A DNA stretch of 50,747 nt from an uncultured Flaviramulus sp. (lineage in GTDB: Bacteria > Bacteroidota > Bacteroidia > Flavobacteriales > Flavobacteriaceae): positions 1 through 50,747 of the forward strand of contig CANLXL010000019.1 of assembly GCA_947495125.1 (NCBI GenBank). The letters run 5' to 3'. Below the pieces are notes generated by a model. The model worked only from the letters and a program-made list of their open reading frames with translations, was not told where the DNA came from and searched no databases. The translations under genes were made by a program, and so were the position numbers. Shown one piece after another: positions 34,438-44,200 of the stretch; positions within the stretch are counted from its first letter, which is position 1; the number at the start of each line of letters is the position of its first letter.

Positions 34438-36888
34438 ATGAAAGACTTTATAGACGTTATCATTCCCGTTCCGCTTAAAAAGCTATTTACTTACAGTATA
34501 ACACCTTCTGAAGCTAAGTTTTTAAAAGTCGGTATGCGTGTCGCTGTTCCTTTTGGGAAATCCAAAATTTATACGGGTATCGTTCATGACATTCATAATA
34601 AAGCCCCCGTGGTTTATGAAGCCAAGGAGATTCATCAAATTTTAGATGAAGCCCCTATAGTTAATGAAAAGCAACTCCAATTGTGGCAATGGATATCTAA
34701 GTATTATATGTGTACTTTAGGTGATGTAATGCGAGCAGCACTGCCAAGTGCCTTTATTTTGGAAAGTGAAACGGTAATTTCCAAAAACACAAAAACCATT
34801 GACGAATCTATTTTGAAAGATGATGAATTTTTGGTTTACGAAGCTTTGCATCACCAATCTTCATTAAGAATTCATGATATCTCAAATATTCTGGATAAAA
34901 AGCACGTGTTACCTGTAATAAAACGGCTGATTGAAAAGGAAGCTATTTCAGTCGAAGAAGAGGTCTACGAAAAGTACAAACCTAAATTAGTACGCTATGT
35001 GAAACTACATGCTAATTTTTCCTCTGAAGCGGCACTTCAAAAATTATTGGATGATTTAAGTCGGGCTCCAAAACAACGCCAGGTTGTCATGACCTTATTC
35101 TCTGTTTCTGCATCTACCAAAAAACCGGTTAAGGTTTCAGATTTGGTAGGTAAAAGTGGTGCTTCGGCAGGGATTATAAAGGCTTTAATAGATAAAGGTA
35201 TTCTTGATGAATATCATATTCAAACGGATCGAGTTCAATATACCGGTGCGGATAATGAATCCACCAAAACGCTTAACCAACATCAAGAATGCGCTCTGGA
35301 GGAGATAAAAACGACATTTAATACGCATCGTGTTACATTATTGCATGGTGTTACATCATCCGGTAAAACCGAAGTGTATGTTAAACTAATAGAAGATGCA
35401 ATTAATGAAGGAAAACAAGTTTTGTATTTATTACCGGAAATTGCATTGACCACCCAGTTGGTAACGCGTTTACAAAACTATTTTGGTGAGAAGGTGGCGA
35501 TATTCCATTCAAAATATTCATCACATGAACGTGTTGAGGTTTGGAATCATGTTTTGCAAAATTCACCAAACGCACAGATCGTTTTAGGTGCGCGCTCATC
35601 TATATTTTTACCGTTTGATCATTTAGGGTTAATACTTGTTGATGAGGAGCATGAACAATCCTTTAAACAATTCGATCCGGCACCACGCTATCACGCACGA
35701 GATACGGCCATTGTTTTAGCTAACATACATCATTCGAAAACACTTTTAGGTTCAGCAACTCCCAGTTTGGAAAGTTATTATAATGCGAAACAGCATAAGT
35801 ATGGTTTTGTGGAATTAACAACCCGTTATAATAATGTATTGATGCCCGATATAGAATTGGTGGACATCAAGGATAAGCTGAAGAAGAAACGTATGAAAGG
35901 GCATTTTAGTGACCGATTAATTGACGAAATGATTGAAACCCTGGAAGCGGGGCACCAAATTATACTGTTTCAAAACAGACGAGGGTTTTCTCCTATTGTA
36001 GAATGTAATACCTGTGGTCACTCTCCACAATGCCCTAATTGCGATGTTAGTCTGACCTACCATCAATACAGAAACCAGTTACGTTGTCATTATTGTGGGT
36101 ACGTTATGGCCATGATACAGAATTGTGTGGCTTGTGGAAGTGCAGAGTTAGACAATAAAGGTTTTGGTACAGAACAGATCGAGGAGGAAGTTAAACTGTT
36201 ATTTCCGGAGCATAAAGTAGCTAGAATGGATTTAGACACTACAAGAGGTAAGTATGGCTACGAAAAGATAATTACAGCATTAGAACAGCAAGAGATCGAT
36301 ATTTTGGTAGGTACACAAATGCTCACTAAAGGATTAGACTTTAGGAATATTAAGCTCGTTGGCATTATGAATGCGGATAGCATGTTGAACTTCCCCGATT
36401 TTAGAGCACACGAGCGTAGTTTTCAGCTAATGCTTCAGGTTTCGGGTAGGGCAGGGCGAACTGATGTAAGAGGAAAGGTTCTTATTCAAACCTATAACCC
36501 CTATCATAATATTTTACAACAAGTGTCTACCAATAATTATCTTGAAATGTATAATGAGCAAATGAATGATCGTTATAATTTTAAATACCCACCTATTTAT
36601 AGACAGATAAAAATTACGCTAAAACATAAGGATTACAATAGTGTAGAAGAGGCTTCAATTTGGTTCGCAAAATCTTTACGGCAGGTTTTTGCCGAGCATG
36701 TTTTGGGTCCGGAGTCACCCCCAATCTCAAGGATTAGAAATCAGTTTCATAAAAATATTTTAATAAAGATTCCTAAAAAACAATCGTTATCAAAAACAAA
36801 AGAAGCTATTATTAAAATAAATAACAGCTTCTTAAGTATTAAAGGTTTTCGGTCGGTTAAATTAATTTTTAATGTCGATAACTTTTAG
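34438..36888 (+). CDS. priA: Primosomal protein N' (replication restart helicase)
   Basis: A superfamily 2 3'-to-5' helicase that reloads the replisome at stalled forks. The 816-residue protein has an N-terminal DNA-binding domain (IPVPLKKLFTYSI...VPFGKSKIYTGIV), Walker A GVTSSGKTEVYVKL, the DEAH-type box VDEEHEQSFK, LLGSATPSLESY, a zinc-binding insertion with paired cysteines (CNTCG, CPNC, CHYCG, CVACG), and the helicase C motif DILVGTQMLTKGLDF followed by QVSGRAGR. It is translationally close-coupled to the BrkB-family gene. Confidence 0.97.
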   Translation: MKDFIDVIIPVPLKKLFTYSITPSEAKFLKVGMRVAVPFGKSKIYTGIVHDIHNKAPVVYEAKEIHQILDEAPIVNEKQLQLWQWISKYYMCTLGDVMRAALPSAFILESETVISKNTKTIDESILKDDEFLVYEALHHQSSLRIHDISNILDKKHVLPVIKRLIEKEAISVEEEVYEKYKPKLVRYVKLHANFSSEAALQKLLDDLSRAPKQRQVVMTLFSVSASTKKPVKVSDLVGKSGASAGIIKALIDKGILDEYHIQTDRVQYTGADNESTKTLNQHQECALEEIKTTFNTHRVTLLHGVTSSGKTEVYVKLIEDAINEGKQVLYLLPEIALTTQLVTRLQNYFGEKVAIFHSKYSSHERVEVWNHVLQNSPNAQIVLGARSSIFLPFDHLGLILVDEEHEQSFKQFDPAPRYHARDTAIVLANIHHSKTLLGSATPSLESYYNAKQHKYGFVELTTRYNNVLMPDIELVDIKDKLKKKRMKGHFSDRLIDEMIETLEAGHQIILFQNRRGFSPIVECNTCGHSPQCPNCDVSLTYHQYRNQLRCHYCGYVMAMIQNCVACGSAELDNKGFGTEQIEEEVKLLFPEHKVARMDLDTTRGKYGYEKIITALEQQEIDILVGTQMLTKGLDFRNIKLVGIMNADSMLNFPDFRAHERSFQLMLQVSGRAGRTDVRGKVLIQTYNPYHNILQQVSTNNYLEMYNEQMNDRYNFKYPPIYRQIKITLKHKDYNSVEEASIWFAKSLRQVFAEHVLGPESPPISRIRNQFHKNILIKIPKKQSLSKTKEAIIKINNSFLSIKGFRSVKLIFNVDNF

Positions 36889-36946
36889 TGAAATAATGTT
36901 TTATAAGTCTGAAATGTGAGACGGAATAAAACATTTTAGTTGAAAA

Positions 36947-36966
36947 ATTCCGATAACCATCGGAAT
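36947..36966 (-). terminator. Hairpin ATTCCGAT-AACC-ATCGGAAT between priA and the LytTR gene
   Basis: A perfect 8-bp stem between two convergent genes. On the minus strand it is followed by TTTTTC, which suits termination of the LytTR gene; on the plus strand there is no T-run, so termination of priA is less certain. Confidence 0.6.
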
Positions 36967-37038
36967 CTCTTATACTTTAATATAATTATAAGAAAAACTT
37001 AATCCCGATAATTGGGACCGTTTAACGAAGCAAAGCCT

Positions 37039-37734
37039 CTAAATATTATTTAAAGCATCAACCAATTGGGTCTTTTTGTTCCTACTTAAAGGAATTTCGT
37101 AAGCACCAACTTCAACATTTTTACTGTTAAACCTATCTATTTTATCCAGGTTAACAATATAAGACTTATGAATTCTTAAAAATTTATTTTCCGGTAATTC
37201 TTTTTCAAACGATTTCATGGTCGATAACACTACCAAACTTGTTTCCTCTGTAACTAATTTTACATAATCACCAAGTGCTTCTATCCATTTAATATCCTTA
37301 ATATATACTTTACGTTTTTTAAGGTTACTTTTTACAAAGATATGCTCTCCTTCTTCTTCATTTAAATTTAGAGTCAACCTATGTTGCTCAAGAGCTTTAT
37401 CTACAGAAGTATTGAAGCGTTCTCTGGTAATGGGTTTGTGTAAATAATCGGTAGCATCGTAATTGAATGCTTTAAAAGCATATTCGGTTTTACCGGTTAC
37501 AAAAATAATTTGGGGTTTGTTGTTTAATACGTCTAAAAGTTCAAATCCATTTAGCACTGGCATTTCAATGTCTAAAAAGATGAGATCTACTTGATGCGTA
37601 TTTAAACCATTTTTAGTTTCTAAAGCACTACTGTACTCTGCAATTAAGTTAAGAGAGGGGTGATTCTCGACTAACTTAACTATAGAGAGACGTTGTATTG
37701 CTGAATCGTCTACTACTACACAGTTTAAAGTCAT
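37039..37734 (-). CDS. LytTR-family response regulator
   Basis: A 231-residue two-domain regulator. The receiver (residues 1-120) carries phospho-acceptor Asp55 in LIFLDIEMP, FVTGK and YLHKPI; the LytTR DNA-binding domain (about 135-231) shows IKWIEALGDYVKLVTEE, MKSFEKELPENKFLRIHKSYIVNLDKI and IPLSRNKK. Such regulators normally answer to membrane kinases of the LytS/YehU (His_kinase) class, and none is adjacent. A well-spaced promoter lies upstream (37767-37797). Confidence 0.95.
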   Translation of the reverse strand: MTLNCVVVDDSAIQRLSIVKLVENHPSLNLIAEYSSALETKNGLNTHQVDLIFLDIEMPVLNGFELLDVLNNKPQIIFVTGKTEYAFKAFNYDATDYLHKPITRERFNTSVDKALEQHRLTLNLNEEEGEHIFVKSNLKKRKVYIKDIKWIEALGDYVKLVTEETSLVVLSTMKSFEKELPENKFLRIHKSYIVNLDKIDRFNSKNVEVGAYEIPLSRNKKTQLVDALNNI

Positions 37735-37766
37735 AACATTTTATATTATTTCGGTTAAGATATCGA

Positions 37767-37797
37767 CAATAGTACAAAAAATTCCGCTAAAAACCAA
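37767..37797 (-). promoter_or_regulatory. Promoter of the LytTR gene: TTG-N20-TACTATTG
   Basis: On the minus strand TACTATTG (37767-37774, seven of eight positions of TAnnTTTG) lies 20 nt after TTG (37795-37797), with the start codon 32 nt downstream. Confidence 0.55.
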
Positions 37798-37871
37798 AAA
37801 TCATCGGTAAAGTGTTTGAATTAACATAATTTTAACATTTATCTCTAGCACGAATTAAACTTCAAATATAA

Positions 37872-37902
37872 TTGTTTTATATGAAGTAAATAGTTATTTT
37901 TG
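37872..37902 (+). promoter_or_regulatory. Promoter of rpsF-rpsR-rplI: TTG-N20-TATTTTTG
   Basis: TTG (37872-37874), 20-nt spacer and a perfect TATTTTTG (37895-37902), 31 nt before the rpsF ATG. It is one of the clearest Bacteroidota housekeeping promoters in the window. Confidence 0.75.
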
Positions 37903-37933
37903 CACCCAATTTTTAACAATTAAATAGATTTTT

Positions 37934-38272
37934 ATGAATCATTACGAAACTGTTTTCATCTTAAATCCCGTTTTATCTGAAGATCAGATAAAGGAAACAG
38001 TAAAGAAATACGAAGATTTTCTTGTTTCTAACGGAGCTAAGATGATAGCTAAAGAAGATTGGGGGCTAAAAAAGTTAGCATACCCGATACAAAACAAGAA
38101 AAGTGGTTTTTATCACTTATTTGAGTACACTGTTCCTGGTGAGGTAATTAACCCATTAGAAGTAGAATTTAAGCGTGACGAGCGTTTTATGCGTTATTTA
38201 ACTGTAACTTTAGATAAGCATGCAGTATCTTGGGCAGAGAGAAGAAGAGTTAAACTTAAACAAAAAGCTTAA
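37934..38272 (+). CDS. rpsF: 30S ribosomal protein S6
   Basis: A 112-residue small-subunit protein binding the central domain of 16S rRNA next to S18. Family features: [22 protein letters not shown] at the N-terminus, [20 protein letters not shown] and [15 protein letters not shown]. It is first in the rpsF-rpsR-rplI operon with its own strong promoter. Confidence 0.98.
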   Translation: MNHYETVFILNPVLSEDQIKETVKKYEDFLVSNGAKMIAKEDWGLKKLAYPIQNKKSGFYHLFEYTVPGEVINPLEVEFKRDERFMRYLTVTLDKHAVSWAERRRVKLKQKA

Positions 38273-38274
38273 TT

Positions 38275-38571
38275 ATGTCATCAATAGAACAACAATCTAA
38301 AGGAAAAAAAGACGGAGAAATTAGATATTTAACTCCGCTTAACATTGATACAAACAAGAAAAAGAAGTATTGTATGTTTCAAAAGTCTGGAATCAAGTAT
38401 GTTGATTACAAAGATCCAGATTTTTTGATGCGATTTATAAACGAGCAAGGTAAAATTTTACCAAGACGTTTAACAGGTACATCGTTAAAGTATCAAAGAA
38501 AAGTTGCTGTAGCTGTAAAAAGAGCGCGTCACTTAGCGTTGATGCCATACGTAGCAGATTTATTAAAATAA
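38275..38571 (+). CDS. rpsR: 30S ribosomal protein S18
   Basis: A 98-residue protein with the S18 core [20 protein letters not shown] followed by [31 protein letters not shown]. It starts 2 nt after rpsF. A short N-terminal extension of charged residues precedes the conserved part. It heterodimerises with S6 on the 30S platform. No ssb or priB gene lies between S6 and S18. Confidence 0.98.
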   Translation: MSSIEQQSKGKKDGEIRYLTPLNIDTNKKKKYCMFQKSGIKYVDYKDPDFLMRFINEQGKILPRRLTGTSLKYQRKVAVAVKRARHLALMPYVADLLK

Positions 38572-38584
38572 AATACCGATAACA

Positions 38585-39037
38585 ATGGAACTTATATTAA
38601 AACAAGACGTTGAAAATTTAGGATTTAAAGACGATGTTGTAACAGTTAAGAACGGTTATGGTAGAAATTTTTTAATTCCTCAAGGGCAGGCTATTTTAGC
38701 AACAGTTTCAGCTAAAAAAGTATTGGCTGAGAACTTAAAGCAACGTGCTTTTAAAGAAAAGAAAATAGTTGATGATGCCAATAAAGTAGCCGAAGCTATA
38801 AAGGCATTAGAGATAAAGATTGCATCAAAAGTTGGAGCTGGCGATAAATTATTTGGATCTGTAAATAATATAGACGTTGCAGCTGCTTTAGAAAAAGAAG
38901 GCCATACTATTGATAAAAAATTCATCAATGTCATTGGCGGAAATGTTAAACGTACCGGAAAGTACAATGCGGTAGTTCGTTTGCATAGAGAAGTCTCTGT
39001 AGATTTAGCTTTTGAAGTTATTGCACAAGCAAAATAA
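38585..39037 (+). CDS. rplI: 50S ribosomal protein L9
   Basis: A 150-residue protein with the L9 N-terminal signature LGFKDDVVTVKNGYGRNFLIPQG, a long connecting helix (about 40-75) and the C-terminal RNA-binding domain. It is the last gene of the operon, followed by a strong terminator. Confidence 0.98.
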   Translation: MELILKQDVENLGFKDDVVTVKNGYGRNFLIPQGQAILATVSAKKVLAENLKQRAFKEKKIVDDANKVAEAIKALEIKIASKVGAGDKLFGSVNNIDVAAALEKEGHTIDKKFINVIGGNVKRTGKYNAVVRLHREVSVDLAFEVIAQAK

Positions 39038-39059
39038 TTCAAAATTTATAATACAACTA

Positions 39060-39091
39060 AACCGTTTAGATACTTTCTAAGCGGTTTTTTT
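39060..39091 (+). terminator. Terminator of the rpsF-rpsR-rplI operon
   Basis: An 11-bp stem (AACCGTTTAGA / TCTAAGCGGTT, one G-U pair) with a 5-nt loop followed by TTTTTTTATT. Confidence 0.88.
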
Positions 39092-39106
39092 ATTAAATTT
39101 AGTTAA

Positions 39107-39574
39107 ATGAAATATTCAAGATTAACAAAAGAGCAATTTGAAGAGTTGCACCAGGAGTTTATTAATTTTTTAGCAACACAGTCTGTTACCGCTGATGAAT
39201 GGGCAAATTTAAAAGAAAATAAACCTGAGATGGCAGAAATGGAGTTGGATGTATTTAGTGATCTAATCTGGGAAGGCGCTTTAAACAAAGCGGTGTATTT
39301 AGAGCATATTTCGGCAAAACACATGTATCTGTTTCAATTAGGTGACGATAAAATGCATGCCATTGTAATAAATATTAAAAATGATGTAGATATAACTACT
39401 GCGGAAGGTTATAATTGGTTGCGTGAAAATTTAATGGATGAAAATGTTGAATTTTTACAAGCAGATAAAGATTATACAGATGATAAAAACTTAGATAAGT
39501 TTAAAATGATCGAACAAGGCGCTGTTATAACAAAAGGAAATTTATACAATTATTTCGATAAGCTTATAAATTAA
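39107..39574 (+). CDS. Conserved flavobacterial protein, DUF6495-like
   Basis: A 155-residue soluble, acidic protein. The N-terminus YSRLTKEQFEELHQEFINFL, then WANLKENKPEMAEMELDVFSDLIWEGAL matches what I recall as the DUF6495 family, conserved next to ribosomal protein genes in Flavobacteriaceae. It has no membrane helix, no signal peptide and no catalytic motif I can name. It starts just after the operon terminator, so it may be transcribed separately or by read-through. Confidence 0.8.
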   Translation: MKYSRLTKEQFEELHQEFINFLATQSVTADEWANLKENKPEMAEMELDVFSDLIWEGALNKAVYLEHISAKHMYLFQLGDDKMHAIVINIKNDVDITTAEGYNWLRENLMDENVEFLQADKDYTDDKNLDKFKMIEQGAVITKGNLYNYFDKLIN

Positions 39575-39579
39575 ATTTT

Positions 39580-39604
39580 GTCATTCCTGCGTAGGCAGAA
39601 ACCT
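39580..39604. repeat. Short intergenic repeat-like hairpin (GTCATTCCTGCGTAGGCAGA...)
   Basis: Directly after the DUF6495-like gene a block beginning GTCATTCCTGC and continuing with GGCAGAAACCT folds around CTGC/GCAG. From memory, sequences of this form are dispersed through flavobacterial genomes; only one copy is in the window, so the call rests on recall. Confidence 0.35.
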
Positions 39605-39621
39605 ATTTCAAATTAGATTGT

Positions 39622-39629
39622 TATTTTTG
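39622..39629 (+). promoter_or_regulatory. -7 element TATTTTTG upstream of hisS
   Basis: A perfect TAnnTTTG match 102 nt before the hisS ATG, without a clear -33. It would give a leader of about 95 nt. Confidence 0.35.
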
Positions 39630-39731
39630 TCGTTCTTTACCATACCATTACATAGATAATTGTATGATACAGAATCCATATTAAAAATAAAAAGTAATCA
39701 TTAAAGAGATACCCGTTTTCACGGACAAATT

Positions 39732-41102
39732 ATGGCCCAAAAACCAAGCATCCCAAAGGGAACCCGAGATTTTAACCCGGAACAAGTCGCTAAACGTCAG
39801 TATATTTTTAGTACAATTCGTGGTGCTTTTGAAACTTTTGGATTTCAGCCTATTGAAACACCTAGTTTTGAAAACTCCGGTACTTTAATGGGCAAATATG
39901 GTGAGGAGGGCGACCGTTTGATTTTTAAGATTTTAAACTCAGGCGATTATTTATCAAAGGTGGATGAATTGGCTTATCAAGAAAAGAGTTCCGGTAGATT
40001 AACACCAAGTATATCAGAAAAAGCACTCCGCTATGATCTAACCGTCCCTTTTGCACGTTATGTGGTACAACACCAAAACGAGATCGAATTCCCGTTTAAA
40101 CGTTATCAAATACAACCTGTTTGGAGGGCAGATCGACCACAAAAAGGACGCTTTAGAGAGTTCTATCAATGTGATGCCGATGTGGTTGGCTCTAAATCAC
40201 TTTGGCAGGAGGTTGAGTTTATTCAATTGTACGACACTGTATTTTCAGCTTTAAAGTTAGAAGGTGTTACTATTAAAATTAATAACCGTAAAATTTTATC
40301 TGGAATTGCCGAGGTTATAGGAGCAAAAGATAAACTCATTGATTTTACAGTGGCGCTTGATAAACTAGATAAAATTGGCGCGGAGAAGGTCAAAGAAGAA
40401 ATGTTAGGTAAAGGTATTCCTCAATCCGGTATCGATAAATTAAAACCGTTGTTTAACTTGTCTGGCTCTTTTGAATCTCAAATAGAACGTTTAAAAACTA
40501 TTTTGTCTTCTTCTGAAGAAGGTCTTAAAGGTATTAGCGAACTTCAGTTTATTAGTAATGCTACAAATGAACTGGGTTTGCAAATTACTGACTTAGAACT
40601 CGATGTTACGTTGGCCAGAGGTCTAAACTATTACACCGGAGCCATTTTCGAGGTCGCTGCACCGGAAACCGTTAAAATGGGATCTATTGGAGGCGGTGGT
40701 CGTTATGATGATCTGACTGGTATTTTTGGAATGAAAAATGTGAGTGGTGTAGGCATCAGTTTTGGGCTGGATAGAATCTATTTGGTTTTGGAAGCATTGA
40801 ATTTGTTTCCTGAAACAGTTGATAAAAACGTCGATATTCTTTTTATAAATTTTGGAGATAAAGAAGCCTTATTTAGTTTAAAGGCGATTAAAACCTTAAG
40901 AGCTCATGGTGTAAATGCCGAATTATACCCAGATGCTTCCAAAATGAAAAAGCAGATGAATCATGCCAACAAACGCCATATTCCTTTTGTCGTTTTGGTA
41001 GGTGAGGAGGAAGTGAACTCAAATTCTTATACTTTAAAAAATATGTCTACAGGTGAGCAATTGAATTTAAGCATGGACGCATTAATTTCTAAGATAAAAT
41101 AA
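39732..41102 (+). CDS. hisS: Histidyl-tRNA synthetase
   Basis: A class II aminoacyl-tRNA synthetase of 456 residues charging tRNA-His. Motifs: [10 protein letters not shown] at the N-terminus, motif 2 [16 protein letters not shown]-type segment (here [32 protein letters not shown]), the histidine-binding [13 protein letters not shown], motif 3 [11 protein letters not shown], and a C-terminal anticodon-binding domain. It converges on the T9SS gene, separated by a GC-rich hairpin. Confidence 0.97.
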   Translation: MAQKPSIPKGTRDFNPEQVAKRQYIFSTIRGAFETFGFQPIETPSFENSGTLMGKYGEEGDRLIFKILNSGDYLSKVDELAYQEKSSGRLTPSISEKALRYDLTVPFARYVVQHQNEIEFPFKRYQIQPVWRADRPQKGRFREFYQCDADVVGSKSLWQEVEFIQLYDTVFSALKLEGVTIKINNRKILSGIAEVIGAKDKLIDFTVALDKLDKIGAEKVKEEMLGKGIPQSGIDKLKPLFNLSGSFESQIERLKTILSSSEEGLKGISELQFISNATNELGLQITDLELDVTLARGLNYYTGAIFEVAAPETVKMGSIGGGGRYDDLTGIFGMKNVSGVGISFGLDRIYLVLEALNLFPETVDKNVDILFINFGDKEALFSLKAIKTLRAHGVNAELYPDASKMKKQMNHANKRHIPFVVLVGEEEVNSNSYTLKNMSTGEQLNLSMDALISKIK

Positions 41103-41105
41103 AAA

Positions 41106-41135
41106 CCCCGTCCCGATGATTATCGGGATACGGGG
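41106..41135 (-). terminator. GC-rich hairpin between hisS and the T9SS gene
   Basis: CCCCGTCCCGAT-GATT-ATCGGGATACGGGG is a long stem with a 2-nt bulge. On the minus strand it is followed by TTTTTATTTTAT, so it fits a terminator for the 1090-residue T9SS gene; for hisS on the plus strand the T-run is weak (CTTTC). The core TCCCGAT...ATCGGGA (41111-41128) matches other hairpins in the window. Confidence 0.75.
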
Positions 41136-41138
41136 CTT

Positions 41139-41170
41139 TCTAAGCTAGTTAAATTTAAAGCAGATTTGGG
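41139..41170 (-). repeat. 3'-flank repeat, copy A
   Basis: These 32 nt match 44652-44683 at 30 of 32 positions. Each copy lies 34 nt below the stop codon of one of the two paralogous T9SS genes, so it was probably duplicated together with them. Confidence 0.75.
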
Positions 41171-41204
41171 GCTCTGACTAACTCAAAAACTAACATTCAA
41201 CTAA

Positions 41205-44200
41205 CTATTCTATCAGTACTTTTTTAGAAATTTTACCGAATTCACTATTGATCTTTAAAATATAGGCTCCTGTTTTAATTTGTTTGGCATTATAGGTAAT
41301 ATAGTTTTCGTTGGTATGGGTATTAAATTTGAATAAAGACTGACCAAGAATATTGAACATTTCTACCGATTCTATTAATTTTAATGAAGGGTTATGGATA
41401 ATAATGCGCTTTTTTTCATTTGAATAATAGACTTCAACTTCAGTGTTCGTCGTAACGTCATTAGTGCCTAAAGTTTGAGATTTGGAAAATGTTATTTCAA
41501 AGCGATTTAGATACTCTCCGGCACTTAAGGCGATTTCATAATTATTTGCCTTTAAATCGTGATATGTATTTAATTCTTTGTCATGAAGATAAATATCAAG
41601 ATCTTCAGAAATATTTTCTAAATGGTCGATCTTGATCGTAGAGGTGCCCTCAATTTTGGTTTTAAGCCCTAATGAAAGTGTTTGTGCTGCATCAAAATTG
41701 TTTACAGCCTGAATAACAAAATCCCCTTCACTGAACACCCAAAACATATCCTCAACATTGTCTTCAATTAAAGGCGCGTCGTATCCCTTTTCTATTTGGT
41801 TTGTAGCATGTTCATCTACACCTACCAATAATTGACGATGATATCCTTTTGGAGAATCAAACATCAATCTGATTTTTTGTCTGGGATCTTCTTTATTATC
41901 ACTTGATTTAGCAACGTTTGCTTTATCTTTTTTACCACTTTCTTTTAAGAATAAGGACGGATCTGAAGCTTCGGTTTTAAAAATGCGCTGACTATTTTTA
42001 AAGGTTATAGTCCCTCCAGTATCAGCCGTTATAAAAAACCCTTGACTTATAGGAATATATCTTTCCGGTATTTTCGTGCCCACTTGACCTGAAGCATCGA
42101 TTCGGGTATCCGTAGAAACCGCTTTAATACCACCCATTAAGGTATAGGTTGCATATCCCCCTTGATATTCACTTAAAATATGTGTGTTTCCCGCAAAATG
42201 ATCCCAGAAGTATAAGGTACCATCAAATATATTGCTGGCAGCTCTTCCCGCACCATCACTAATATTATCCAAAATAAATTCATTAGCATCTAAGGCTGAT
42301 GGGTATGGATTTCCTATTAAGTAGGAGTTCCCTAATGATAATGACAAGCTGATGTCGCCATTATTGGGTTTGCCATTAAAGATATAGTTTTGTTCTTCTG
42401 CGAAAGAGCTTGCACTGTTGTGAGCGCCTTTCATGGTGAAACCTTCACCTGCACGCAGACTTCCGGTGCTCCTAACATGTTGCCATTGTGAATAAGTATC
42501 AGATACCCTATTGGCATATTTCCAAATCCAATAATCGGCAATACTAATTGCAGTTGTACCGGGAATACCGGGGCTCCCATTATATCCGGAACCTAAAAAA
42601 TTAATAGCCATTGGAGACGTGGTAATCGATCCATCACTAAGAATATCCTGAAGCGTATAGTTATTATTGTTACTGCTGGTATTACTAACTCCAACCGGAG
42701 AAGACCAATAGTTGTATGTATAATAATCTTTTGTACCCTGTTGATCACGTTCAAGTGTACCACCACTATCGATATCTAAAGTACTTTCAGATCCTTGTAC
42801 AAGTTGTGATTCCCCTTGTAGATCAATGTCACCATCTAGTTTGAGGTACCATGAATTGTATAATTCTTTATCGCCATTAACCTCTAATGAACTACCGCTA
42901 TCCAGAATTAGAGCAACCGTTTTATGAGTGTTATTGGTCTGCAGGTTTCCCTTAATTTTAATTATGGCAGCATCACTATGAATCCCGGCAATATCCCAAA
43001 CATCACCATGAACCCAGTTATTTACGTTAGTCCAGTCACCAGAGCATGATAATGTGGTGGTATATGGTAATGGTGCTGTCCTTTCCTGGTAGGTTCGCAT
43101 GTTATTTAAGTGACCATCTACATTGGTGTCCGATTGATCCGGAGTGTATCCGGTTTCAATAGTTTCCATTTTATAGTAGAGGTCTAGATCGGTCCATTGT
43201 AAACCCTCAATATCTTTGGGTACTACAGTGCCTCTTATGTTTCCAGAGTTGTTTTCTATTTCCTGATGTACCTGTCTTTGTATTTGGTTTAGCGTTAATG
43301 CTTTACTATAAACGCGGCATTCATATATACTACCTTCAAAATAGTCATTATCGTATTGTGTGTTTCTACCAATTTCAAAATCATGATCAGAATTCCAACC
43401 CGGGGTATTTTTAAGTGAAGTGCCAATAAGTCCGTTATCCGAATATTCCCAGATATTTTCTCCATTAAGGTAAAGCCCAATAATTCCGGAATTCCCATCA
43501 TATTTTAAGGTCACATGATACCAGAGGTTGGTCGTCAATAATCCTGCAGCTAAATCAGGAGATTCAATATCAGATCCGGTACTCGGTTTAACAAATGCTT
43601 TTAGTTTTTTATTGGAATCTATGTATAATCTAAAATTTCGTTGTCCCATAATTTCTCCACCATTGAATCCGCTATCTAGCATCATCCAGGTCATCATAGT
43701 GACTTCAGATTTACCTCCTAAAAATGCAGCTCTGTCTATATAATCATTAACGCCATCGAAATCCAAAGTTTGTGGTATACAAAAACTAAAATTACCTAAA
43801 CCGGATCCATGCACAACATTTGGTGAACAGGTGGAACAGTTTTGCCATAAAAAAGTAACGCTTGTTATATAGTCGCTATCCAAAAAATTAACTCCAACAA
43901 TAGCATTTGTTCCGCTTGTGGAAGACGCATTAGCATCAACGACTCCGGTACTATTATTCGAGGTATAAGAAGGCGTTGCCGAATTCGTAAATGTAGGGTA
44001 GATCGTGCTTCCGCCTGTCGTTGTTGCCGTAATAGTGTACATATCCCCGTTTGTGCCATTCGAGTTTACATGAGACAAATCGAAAGACAATGCATAAATT
44101 GGGGAGCTGAACGTAATTGTACAAGTTATTCCCGTTGAAGAAAATCCTGTTGTTTTTATATCTAAGCTTTCATCTAAAGATGACGCCGAGTTACCAACTT

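Noticed and set aside
39575-39731. Possible tRNA or small RNA gene in the gap before hisS
   Set aside because: No cloverleaf arms or CCA-type end can be folded; the stretch is better explained by a short repeat-like hairpin plus the hisS leader.
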